A stretch of 64,000 nt of DNA from Rhabdornis inornatus (lineage: Eukaryota > Chordata > Aves > Passeriformes > Rhabdornithidae). Positions 35,504 through 46,000 of this stretch are shown here, piece after piece (the first letter of the stretch is position 1; each line of letters opens with the position of its first letter). The stretch spans positions 1 through 64,000 of the forward strand of contig VWZS01000865.1 in NCBI GenBank assembly GCA_013397075.1, written 5' to 3'. The notes beneath the pieces are model-generated. The model was not told where the DNA came from. It ran no database searches and was given only the letters and a program-made list of their open reading frames with translations. The position numbers were made by a program, and so were the translations under genes.

Positions 35504-38500
35504 GTAAAAAAAATGCTTATCTTAATATTACTTATTTTTCTTTTGCTCATTGACACATTCTTAAAACTTTCACTCTTTCTTAAATCATTTGCAAGCAGCT
35601 GAAGTCATGTGGAAAGCCTTTTTAACCGTTAATATCCAATTCTGTTTATTATATATATCTATTGGCATGGCAAATTTGTGTTTATTGATAGAATGAATGC
35701 TGAATTCTAGCAAAAGTGAAGATTGACTTTTAAAATCCCATTCTGGCTTTCAGTAAGATGGCTGAAATAGGATCTTTCTTAAACACATTAATGTTCAGAC
35801 ATTGAAGATCTTTATACAGATTATTGGAAACTCTTTGGCAGCTGAAGTTCACTGAATGGACTTCTCTCTCTTGCAGTCCACTTAGATTTTGTGTTTTAAT
35901 TTTATTCCGTTTCTTAGACAGTGGAAATATTTTAAATTCTAAAGTGATAGATCTGATTCTATTTTGTTTTCTCCTTCTCTGTCCCTCTCTCTGTGCCTCT
36001 TTTTTTCTCTTTCTAAAAGTTCTGTGTTGAGAAAAATACAAGTCAAGATTTAATAGAACTTTCTATCATTTTGAAAACTGTTAGTACTGCAATTTGTGTA
36101 TAACCTTTAATTATAAAACTGCATTGCTTAAAAAACTCTTTTCAAAAAAAAACGTGCAAAATAAAGCCATTAATGGATTTCGGTAGGAAATAATTCATGG
36201 TTTTAAAACAAAAGTACCAAGTTTTACTTTTTCAATTCTGATCAAAAATAGGTATTTTCTGGTTGTAAGACAATTGAACAGAGAAAATTTATTTTAAATT
36301 ACAATATTCAGAGGTTCCAATAGGAAAGAAAAATACATCCTGAGTATGCCAGTAAAGCAATAATTATTCTTAAAAATTAGATATGTGTATTCACTCATTG
36401 GAACAGTACAAAAAGCACCTGTACAGATATGAAATCTTTGTCTTTAATTTTTAACTCAGCTTGCCCCTTAAATTACATGATCAGTTCTCTGCAGAAGAGT
36501 TGCACTGCCAGGACAATCCTTGGAACTCCAGTGTAGAACTGTCCCCTAAGGATGTATTGGAGGGGCACCCTCATGCCCAGTACAACTCACTGCAAAAATG
36601 TCTCAAACTTGGAGACCATAAAAGTCTGTTACATCTATTTTTTTTTTCCTCACTTGTCCCTTAAATTTCCAGTTATATCTTATAGTTTTAAGTGCTTTCA
36701 CATAGCTTTTAATTCACTTCAATGAATCTTGCTTAGAAATTGCTGTATAAATTATATTGAGAGCCCCCTAAGCCAAGATCATACTTCTGAAATTTGCCAA
36801 TATAAGGTGCTTGGAAATTCAGAATCTAAAAAATTCTAATAGCAAATTATGAGGCTAATTAAGTAACCAAATTTCAGACAAAGTGCTTTTCTTATGTTTT
36901 AGTGTATGCCAGCATGGTGTTTAGCCTGTCACATTTTTTTTTTTTAATATTTTCAATTGCAATATCTGTATTCTGGTCACTTCTGTAAATCTTGCATCCC
37001 TGTTGGTGTCCCAATAAATACTTTGCTTAAATAGCATCCTAAAACAAGGACTTCCACAGGCTGATTGTAATATCTTCCATGAAGAAATACTTTAAATCAA
37101 TCTTGAATTTGGCACCTATTAATAGCACCAGTGTGTCCATGTGAGATGTAGCAGAAAAAAATCACCTATGTAATTAATATTTTTTCATGTTCTTATAGAT
37201 ATAAAATCATATCTATACATTCTTACAATCTTCATCTTCAATTTCTTTGTGTGCTCCATCACTTTTCTACTTGAGAGCACAAGTGCAGGAAACCAAACCT
37301 TCATCTTGTTCCAGATGATGTTAAATTGTTCTGACCACTCAGCTGTTGCCTGTGAAAGATGCTGAAAATGGGTTGGATTTGATTTTTTTTTTGTAAATCT
37401 AAGGTTGATCTCAGCAGCTCTGGCACCTTTAGGAGGTTGGTTTTCTTCAGGCAAAAAATATCTGATTTCATACTCTATCAGTGAGCAAATTTTTTGGAAG
37501 TAGCTCCTGGGGAATGAGGTGAAACATGCAAAGCAGGCAACCCTGAAGCTTGTGGTGTGTTTCAGTTGATATAAAAATACATCTTCCTTCCTTCCTTCTG
37601 CTGCCACAATTACAAAAAACTGCTGGGGTTAGTGACACATTCCACACCTTTGGGGAAGCACACCCTGCCAGCACTTTTTATGTTCTCTGTTGGTTGCAAA
37701 AATCTTGTGACACAGGATGAAGTACTTTTTATAATGGTTGCAACCATATCACACCCTTCTTGTGGTTTATTAAGAAGTAAAGAGAAAAAAGGAATAATTT
37801 AGCCAAGAAAGGTTGCCAGTGATTTACTTCTGCCTAAAGATTGACAGAATACATAAATGTGTATGTAACATATAGAATGACAAGGAAAAAATAGAATTCA
37901 TAATAGAGTAGTTCAGTGCATGGTAACTGAGAGTCACCTAGAAGGATTTGTAAAATTGTCTAAAACATAATAAATTAATACTATTTATGTATGTATTATT
38001 TATTTATTTACTTGGAATATTGCACTGAAGAACCATTGTTGCAGGAACTCTTCTAGTACTTTGAGCCATTTTTGTCCCTCCAGGTGATCAAATCACATAT
38101 GCTGAGGTGAAATGGAGATCTGACAGACCTGACAGCACACCCAAAATTACAGATTCAGGTACGGCAACACTGCAGGACACTTTATGTTTTCTCATTATAT
38201 TTTAGCAGCCAAATATCATCTTTTCCCAGAGTGTGGGAGAGAGTCACTTTCTGTCTTTGCTGCAGGTAATTTCAATCCATTTTTCCTGTTCCCCACTCCT
38301 GAAGGATGCTCAGAACATGCTTAAAATTCATTTTGCAGTGGAGGCCCTTGAAAATTCTTTTGTTCATTTTAGTAACAATTTCCATGTATTGCTTTTCACT
38401 TCCAAATGAATTTTGGGTGAATGAACAGGCCAACATTAGTATTTAAAGCAAAAGTGACTTACTTTTGGAAAGTAACAGCCAAAAAAAAATTCTGAACAGC

Positions 38501-39968
38501 TTTTTGACAATTCCAGAAAAAATGTGTCTGTCTTTTCTTAAGTTAAAATTTTAAGATACTTTCAACTGTCTCAAACCGTGTAACCAGCCCTGAAAGAAAA
38601 TTTTGTTCCATAAAGTGAAATAATATATTGGATGTGAGTTTTGACTCTTGTGTATGAGGTGAAAATGAAGAAGAGAATATTTCATTCATGTGATGCATAA
38701 GAGCAATTAATATATGTACAGAAAAAAATGTTAGCTGTGGTGAAATGCTAGTGCAAACAAACATTTCCATCGGGGTTTAATTTGGCCTCACAACAAGCGA
38801 AAAGAAACTGAAAGCTTCAGATGTTTTTTCTCAACAAGAGTGGCAGGCAGACAAGGGAGTGGGCCAGGTGGACACCCTGTTAAAAAGACAAAACTAATTC
38901 ACTGGCTTCATTGAAATGCCCTATGATTTTATCCCAGTGAATCCAGGCTTGGAATGCAGCATGGAAAGTGTTGTCAGTAATGCAGTTTTGATATAGGGGC
39001 ATTGAGCTGTCTGCTTTTTGGCTCCTTTTTACATCCCAGTCCTCAATTCCTCCCTTCCTTTCTCTGATTCTGGCTGCACCATCCAGGTTTTTAGAATGTT
39101 GTTCAAGGAATATCAAAATCCATATATGCTCTGCATATGGATAAATGCTGCCAGGAGAGCTTTGTCCCTTCACATTCTTAATTGGAACCTCTTGAAAACC
39201 ACAGAAGCCAAATGTTTGTTCTGATTCTCGTTTAGATTGGGGAGCAGTTTAAATGGAAACTATTAAGGAATGGGGATCAAATTAACACAGTGATTCTAGT
39301 CAGGAGGAGAAAATTATGGAGGCAGGGATTTAAAGACCAATTAAACAAAATGTGTCTTTGTTGTGCTTAAAAATTATGGTAATCTGGGAAGAGTCTCCAG
39401 AATTTCAAATTACCTATAAAATCTTTTTTTAAAGCCTGAATGGGACCTTCAAGTTTTCCTTGTGGGTCTTCAGTTGTGTAACCTCAGACAATTAACACAG
39501 GATAGCACAACCACTGCAAACCATTTTCCAAGGAAAAGGCAGGGCATATTCCAGGTATTCCTTATCTTTAGGTTTCTTCTCAACAGGTGTGATGATAAAA
39601 TTTAGGACTGGCCAAAAAGAAGAAACCTTTTCTAGTCCTAAAAAAACCTTTTAGGACTAGAAAAGGTTTCTTCTGACCCTGAAAGTGTGATTTTAACAGT
39701 TACATACAGGTTTGTATACATATAAACTTATACAGATATACAGGTGCTGTATATACAGCAAGAGGCACAATGATTTTTCATATTCCCATAAGTCAGAACA
39801 AAAGTTGCCTTGCTTCTGCTCGTGGTGACACCCCTGTCCCTCGTCCCTTTGGCAGTGACCTGCTTGGAGAACTCCCCCTGGTGCTACGTTGTCTTTGCCC
39901 TGTCCTTCTGTGCTGTGATTCTGCTGCTCATGGTCATCCTGCTGGCAGTGAAATGTTACAGCCGCTGA
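35428..39968 (+). CDS. Gene C: double-ITIM single-pass membrane protein without a lectin domain
   Basis: Coding exons 35428-35503, 38084-38158 and 39856-39968 (stop) give 87 residues, all junctions phase 1. The cytoplasmic part carries VLYAKV (Y7) and ITYAEV (Y31), both fitting the ITIM consensus. Two N-terminal ITIMs, the second close to ITYAEL, recall NKG2A (KLRC1). A hydrophobic segment follows (about residues 61-82) and the frame ends VKCYSR-stop where the stalk and lectin domain would begin. No CPPGW-type or WIGL exon was found up to ARFGAP3. A UTR exon appears to be spliced 17 bases after the stop, too near to trigger nonsense-mediated decay by the usual 50-base rule. It could be a functional lectin-less inhibitory protein, an isoform, or a truncated relict. 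Confidence 0.68.
35504..38083 (+). other. Gene C intron 1
   Basis: AT-rich intron. A 140-codon open frame on the minus strand (37185-37607) has no recognisable domain or splice context and was not called as a gene. Confidence 0.6.
38084..38158 (+). CDS. Gene C exon 2: second ITIM
   Basis: The acceptor is TTTGTCCCTCCAG|GT and the donor TTCAG|GTACGG. It reads GDQITYAEVKWRSDRPDSTP and five more residues; ITYAEV is a clear ITIM. Phase 1 on both sides, length 75, so skipping it keeps the frame and removes one ITIM. Confidence 0.85.
38159..39855 (+). other. Gene C intron 2
   Basis: AT-rich, without a recognised exon. Holds the perfect inverted repeat. Confidence 0.6.
39618..39674. repeat. Perfect 26-base inverted repeat with 5-base loop
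   Basis: Left arm 39618-39643 (starts AGAAGAAACCTTTTCTAG), loop AAACC, right arm 39649-39674, perfectly complementary. It lies in gene C intron 2, 182 bases before the membrane exon. The stem is shorter than a normal microRNA precursor. Confidence 0.95.
39856..39968 (+). CDS. Gene C exon 3: transmembrane segment and stop
   Basis: Strong acceptor CCTCGTCCCTTTGGCAG|TG. It encodes VTCLENSPWCYVVFALSF and a hydrophobic run ending LLAVKCYSR-TGA. The exon appears to continue to a CACAG|GGTAAGC-type donor at about 39985, after the stop. Confidence 0.8.
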
Positions 39969-40160
39969 CCCTGCTGCCACACAGGGTAAGCCCTTCCCTG
40001 GACTTCCATACAATACCTTGGCATTCAGCACAGGAGACACAAGGAAGCTCCCAAACCAAAGGCTGGTATTTTTAGGCAGCCACGATAACACTCACAGCAG
40101 GCTGAGCTTCAGTTAGAGTTAGCTACTCTAATTCTAGCAGCTTTTGTCTCTTATTTCCAG

Positions 40161-41165
40161 ATAAGTCAGCACAGGAAGGTTCTTCTTCTTCAACAAAACG
40201 GGACGTAGTGCTTGTTTCATTTTACATCATTTTGGCTGAAGAGACAAAATGAAGACATGTCATCCCAGATCTCTGTTAAACCTCTAACCTCTCCATATGT
40301 GGACAAGACATATTAATTTTATTTGGAATTTTCTTAATCCTGTAGTACCAGCGACCATCCAACTATATCAGTGCATGTATCAAGACATGAGCTCAAGCTC
40401 CTGCATGAAAAGGTGGATTTGGGCCTAGTTTAGACAACAAAAATGACCAGGTGGAGACATACTTTTAATTCACATCTGACTTGATTCTGCACTGATGTGG
40501 CATGCAGATAAACTTTTGGACTATATGCAAGTACAAAAACTCATGGACAAAACAGGGAATGTGAAAGGTTGCACTGAGCTTTTTTATAAAGCCTGGGCTA
40601 TATAAACTTGATTTTTCTTCTTCTCACAGCCTTTAGTTAGGTTTGTATGAAATGGATATTGAAGGTTCAAGAAATGAAATGTTGTTAGCAGAGAAGTCTT
40701 AGTTTCATCTCCTCATTGGCTTGAACTAAATAATTCTGCTCCACTTGTCCAGAAGAGCATCTCATGATATACTGTTTCTGTCTTGGGGCAGTAATTGATT
40801 TTTGTATTTGTTTGGGTTTTTTTTTTTCCTACATGCCATAGCTTCAGCTAAAACTGAATCCTCCACTGGAACTGAGGCACCTGAAGTTCAAATGCATTTT
40901 TTTGTAATTATGACTTTATTGTCTGTTTTTATATTATTTTTTGATCTTATCCATTATCACCTCTTTGTGGCAGGCTGCAGAGGATTTGCAGACCCAGAGT
41001 AGGAGGAGTGTGTATAGAAAATACTTCTAGAATATTTCTTGCATCAAAAGTTACCTCTACTTCAGCTGTTGCTGCTGTTGGGAATGTACCCCATCTTTAT
41101 AAGATATATCTATATATGTCTATATATGCAGAGAAGTCAATAAAGGGATTCAGTAAAGCGCTTTT
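40161..41165 (+). other. Probable 3' untranslated exon of gene C
   Basis: Acceptor TTGTCTCTTATTTCCAG at 40160 is strong and an AATAAA lies at 41139-41144. No lectin-domain coding is visible in any frame. Confidence 0.5.
41139..41144 (+). terminator. Candidate polyadenylation signal of gene C
   Basis: AATAAA in the context GAAGTCAATAAAGGG, about 1.17 kb beyond the stop codon. It fits as the end of the untranslated exon starting at 40161. Confidence 0.45.
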
Positions 41166-41631
41166 ATGTTGGTTGGTTGGTTGGTTTGTTTTCCTCCAGT
41201 TTTCTGTTTGTCAAACTGGAGGAAAGATAACATTTAGTATTTGTATGAGTGTCAGTTTTTGTGGGGTAGCCTGTTTAGGGTAGACCTGTTTCGCAGATCT
41301 TGCTACTTACTCTCTTTTTTTTCAGACTTATCCTTGCCCTCCCCTCTTCAAGATAAAAATGTGGCACATAAAACCCAAAAAGCCAGAAATTAGACCCAAG
41401 ACACGGGCAAAATCATGAGACTGGACATTTGGTAATATTAGAGTATTAGAAATATGAGATTGGCAGTAGAAGACAGTGCAAGGTGAGGGTAACACAAGGC
41501 AATCAGTGAGGTGTCAGAACCAAATATGCCAATATTACTTTTAATGCTCTTAGGTTTTTTTTAATAGATGAATACAACTCTGTCTCAGAGGAAGGCTACA
41601 TGACTGGTATTTCCAGGGAGGTCCAGTTTTC

Positions 41632-41720
41632 TTACTCTTCTGCTTGCAAATGTCTTCCGCCAACAGCCTCGGAAGTACCCTGGGTCATACACCCCTTAGA
41701 TTTCTGCAGTGTGTGATAAC
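41632..41720 (-). CDS. Possible terminal coding exon of an unidentified minus-strand gene or lncRNA
   Basis: A very strong acceptor (pyrimidine tract then CTCTCTACAG) at 41722-41721 is followed by an open frame ending QAEE-TAA at 41634-41632. ATTAAA lies about 70 bases further (41565-41560). No protein family is recognised and no upstream exon was found, so it may be a non-coding transcript end or a decoy splice site. Confidence 0.25.
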
Positions 41721-41944
41721 CTGTAGAGAGAAGGAGGAAAAATTAATTACTTTTATGACAATTTCCTGGATATTGGCTTTGTAGCCTATTCCTTTATGAA
41801 GTATAAGGAGAGACAGGAAAAAAGATTTTTATTGATTCTGGCCTTTACATCATCCTAAAAATAATAAAAGTTTCATGTCAGGCCTCCTAGTTTAGTCAAA
41901 ATATTTGTTGGAGGCTTGAGAGGGGCTGATTCCCATTCCCACAT

Positions 41945-42672
41945 CCCGTGATGTGGGATCTGGACAGGCTGGATAAAGGGGCTGAGACCAAAGGAACGAG
42001 GCTCAACAAGGCTCAGTGCTCAGCCCTGCCCTTGGGTCACAACAACCCCCAGCAGCTCCAGGCAGGGAAGAGCCCAGCAGGAAAGGGCCTGGGGCTGCTG
42101 GTCCACAGCGTGTGCCCAGGTGGGCAGGAAGCCAGCGGCACCTGGGCTGGGTCAGCAATGGTGTGGCCAGCAGGACCAGGGCAGTGACTGTCCATCCCCC
42201 TCACCCCAAGTGCTGTGTCCAGTTCTGGGCCTGTCACTGCAGACGGACATTGAGGGGCTGGAGCTTGTCCAGAGAAGGGAACAGAGCTGGGCAAGGGGCT
42301 GGAGCACAAGTCTGATGAGGAGGGGCTGAGGGAGGAAAAGAGGCTCAGGGAAGACCTTATTGCTGTGCACAACTCCCTGACAGGAGGGGGCAGCCAGGTG
42401 GGGTCAGGCTCTGCTCCCAGAGAACAAGGGACAGGACGAGAGGACACAGTCCAGGCTGTGCCAGGGAAGGTTTCGTTTGGACATAAGGTAGATTTTTTTC
42501 ACGGAAAGGGTGAATCGGAACAGGCTGCCCCGGTGGAGTCCCTATCCCCGGAGCTGCCGGCAAGATACACGTGGCGCTCAGTGCCACGGTGCGGCTGACA
42601 CGGTGGCGAGCGATCAAAGGTTGGGCTCGCTCCTCTCCCAGGTCTCTTCCAAGCCGAACGCTGCTGTGGCTC
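41945..42672 (+). mobile_element. CR1 3' fragment running into the ARFGAP3 CpG island
   Basis: TCTGGACAGGCTGGATAAAG, TTGGGTCACAACAACCCCCA, GAGGGGCTGAGGG, TTTTTTCACGGAAAGGGTG, GGAACAGGCTGCCC and GCGATCAAAGGTTGGGCTCG, then GGTCTCTTCCAAGC, follow the order of a CR1 3' end. The last 150 bases are CpG-rich, unlike other copies in the window. Confidence 0.82.
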
Positions 42673-42824
42673 CGTGCAGGGCGCAGGCGGCGAGTGCTGC
42701 TTTCCGAACACCGACAGCATCCCGTGGCACCGCGCAGCCCGGAGCCGCCTCGCTCCGCTCCCGTCTCCGCGGTGACCGGGCGGGGCCGCGCCGCCCCTCG
42801 GCGCCAGCGCGGGGCCGGGCCGGG

Positions 42825-42917
42825 NNNNNNNNNNNNNNNNNNNNNNNNNNNNNNNNNNNNNNNNNNNNNNNNNNNNNNNNNNNNNNNNNNNNNNNNNNNN
42901 NNNNNNNNNNNNNNNNN
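42825..42917. other. Assembly gap of 93 N
   Basis: Undetermined bases in the 5' untranslated part of ARFGAP3, flanked by GGGCCGGGCCGGG and GGCGGCGGCGGCG. Extreme GC is the likely cause. Confidence 1.
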
Positions 42918-43010
42918 AGCGTCCCGGCGGCGGCGGCGCGGGCAGCCCCGGCAGCCCCGGCCCTTGTCCCTCGCGGCTCCCCCGGCGGCCCTGCCGGCTC
43001 TCCCGGCGCC

Positions 43011-43079
43011 ATGTGCGAGCCCAGCAAGCAGGACATCGCCGCCATCTTCAAGCGGCTCCGCTCCGTGCCCACCAACAAG
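43011..43079 (+). CDS. ARFGAP3: ARFGAP3 exon 1
   Basis: ATG in GGCGCCATGTGC, 23 codons ending RSVPTNK, donor AACAAG|GTAAGA, phase 0. The start is fixed by homology to the family N-terminus. Confidence 0.96.
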
Positions 43080-46000
43080 GTAAGATGAGGGGCCGGGCCG
43101 GGCCGGCGGGCAGCGCTCCGCCGCGGTGACACGTCGCACAGCCGGCGGGGCGGGGGAGGCGCGGGGCCCGCAGCCCGGCACGGCACGGCACGGCAAGGCC
43201 CGGCGGGGCCCCCCGGTGGCCCTTCCCTGCCTGCCCCCGTCCCTCGGGCCGGCATGCCGCATCCCGAAGGGATGAGCCCTTGGGGAGGGAGGTGTTGTAC
43301 CTCTGGTTCGCTCCGCTGAGCACATAAACAAGTTCCCAACCAGCTGCAACGTGGGGGTTGAGTGTGTGTTTATTTTTTTTTTCTCCTGTTTTTATTATCC
43401 AACGAAGTGGCACAATGATAAAAGTTGGTCGGTTTTTAATCCTGCTGGGCTTGTCCATTGCTCGGGTGGGTTTTTCCGCGGTGTGAAGGTGTTTCTGTGG
43501 TGTCCTGTGCGTGTGGAGGTGTGGGCTGGCAAGGTGGCCGGCCAGGTGTCGGCACAAGCGCCTTCAGCTGTTTGTGTTGGCTTTGCGATGTACGCTGAGA
43601 GCATATGTGAAATATACACCCACCAGGAAACTTCGGATTAGCCTTACAAAGAAACACGTTGGGTTTGTTTTCTGTGAATAGGAATCCGGATGTCTGTCTG
43701 TGGTCCAAAACTGACTTCCACTCTTTGAACACAATTCATTAAGACTGTGCAGAGCTGGTTTCTCAAAGCAGAGCTCAGAGGTGAACGCTCAGTTTCTAAC
43801 AAAATATTCTTAAAACTTGCCTTTGCAATGGGGTAAAAAGTTTATCAAGGAAAAGTCCCTGTCCCAGCAACCAGGGTGAGAGAAGATCTATTACAAGCTC
43901 CTGAAATTCATTGGCACTCTGCCTGAAAATTGAGTAGTTTAGGGCTGTTGTGATGCTTTTTCTGTATTGGGATCACAGGAGAATTAGAAAGTACTGCCCT
44001 GCCTGGCAAGCATGGGGTGCCTCGAGCAGTTCCCCTGTTCTGGACTCCTTGTTCTTGTGTAGATTTAATCAGATGGATGTGGTACCTGTGGTTGCTCAGG
44101 TGTATCTGTCTCCCCATGTCAGATGCCACATAGAAATTCAGTGCTGACATAGCAATATAAGAACAATGTGTGCTGCCATTCACCAGGGGCAAAGAAGTGG
44201 CTCAGGCACAGAGAACTCGATAACAATGCAGTGATGCCCGGTCTGGTTGACCTAAGAAGGCGGAGAGGGGGAGTGGAAGACAGCAGCTTAGATCTCACAA
44301 GTCTCCCATGTCCGTCTGTCTGACTGTTCTCCGCGAGTAAAAGTTGTTTCTTTCATCAGTTTGTCCTCTCGTGTTTGTTTCCTTTCTGTTTGTTTCCTTT
44401 CTGTTTGTTTCCTTTCTGTTGTGTTCTTCTTAAGCAGTCTGTCTGCCCCTTTTATTTTTAAGTTTTTTGGTTTTTTTTTGGTGGGGAAGAAAGACATTGG
44501 AAAGTGCAAATAGAGAAAAAGGTTCTGTATTAAAAGCTTAGTGATTTGCTGTAACTGTGCAGTTTATAGGTAGACTTTGGGAAGAACTGCTTGCTCTAGT
44601 CAGGCATGTGCATTTACACTGTTCTGGGTGCTCTGCAGTAGTTCTTAGTGTACGTGAGCTTGGGAAAAAAATTCTCATTTAAATCGTTTAGTTTGTGGGT
44701 TAGAGTGTGTTGAAAGTGATGCTTTAATAATTGCCTTGAAATTAACATCTGTAATTTGATGTTAGTTCCCTTTATGATCAAGTTTTGGGTTCTTGATGTC
44801 TTTGGGTGTTCTGTAATGTGGAGCTGCTTTGTGACAGCAGACTGGTGATCAGCTGCCTGATGACTTAACAGACATGTTACAGGTATTAAATAGGATGTAT
44901 TTTGTACCCATAAAAGTGTTCATAGTCCTTAAGCTACTTGATATTGTTGAGTGTTTGAGCTTTACAGCTCAGCTTTTTTCGTGACTTGCACACTCAGGCT
45001 GTGCTGAAAGTCTCTTTTATTCTGTCATAGATCTGTCCCTCTGAAAGTGTTGTTTTTTCATTCTTTTCCACCTGGGTCTTTTCTTTGGTTGATGATGGTA
45101 TTCCTGTCTCTGCTTGGAGTCCCAGTGTGTGTGGTGTGCTGGTGGTTTATCAGTAGTTGAGTTTTGTTATTACAGCGTGTGTTTGGGTGTAGTTTGTGTT
45201 TGTGTTGGGTTTTGCCCCGGGATGGACTCTACTATCTTGTGTCCCTTAAGTCATTTTGAGATGACACTTCCAAAATGTGGAAGAGGCAGTCCTTTTGCCT
45301 TCCCGTGGCAAAAGGAGCTGCAGTTCCCTGCCTTATGTTGGCATTCCTGGCCAGATGCTGTGCTGTGAGTTGGCCCTACCTTTGCTCTGAGTCCAGAGCT
45401 GCTTCCCAGCGGGATCAGCAGCTGGGATTATTAGTGCTGATGCAGGAGAAGAAGGAAAGCTTATCTGGGGACAGTGGCTGGTGACTAAGAGTTGCTGCTT
45501 GGGTTTAGATCACCTTGGCTGAGTGTGGCACTGCCTCCTGAGTTCCAGCTGGGTTGGTGTTCAGGCAGCTGGATCCACAGCCTGGGAATGGCAAGGTGTG
45601 GATCTGCCCTGGGCTGGAGCCCCATTCCAGGGGAGGTTCAGAGTGTAGGAGCTGAAAGTCTCTGTGTAACCCTGACCTCAGGGTGAGTGCTCTTGCTGAA
45701 CCCACTCACCTCTTCTGCTTGTGCCAAAAATAGCATTTCTGTCAGCTATTTATTGCTGCATTTCCATAGCCAATATCAATATTTAATTTATTTATTTATT
45801 AATGTAGGTGTTTTGTGCAAGGTGGATGTCTTATGATTTATTGACTGCTTGCTGTGGATTATACCCAAATCTCTGTGTTTGCTCTTGTACAAACATCACA
45901 GTTAAGTCTTTGGCTGGTTTTCTTCCAAAGTGACTCTTCCTGAATCTACACTGTGAAATGTTTCAACACAAAATAAACAAAAAGCGTGCAAGTATACTTT

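Larger units (their letters stand above)
42540..43270. promoter_or_regulatory. CpG island promoter of ARFGAP3
   Basis: Dense CpG and GC around the first coding exon, no TATA box evident, interrupted by an unresolved gap. The transcription start must lie in or near the gap. Frames crossing this island on both strands (for example 42357-43349 minus) are composition artefacts. Confidence 0.85.

Noticed and set aside
37185..37607. 140-codon minus-strand frame in gene C intron 1
   Set aside because: No recognised domain, no supporting splice sites or neighbours; length is within chance for AT-rich DNA.
39966..41165. Search for a gene C lectin domain after the membrane exon
   Set aside because: No CPPGW, WIGL or W-x-C pattern in any plus-strand frame up to the candidate polyadenylation signal.
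42357..43349. Long minus-strand open frame across the ARFGAP3 CpG island
   Set aside because: It runs through the N gap and antisense to ARFGAP3 exon 1; high GC content and undetermined bases create the frame.
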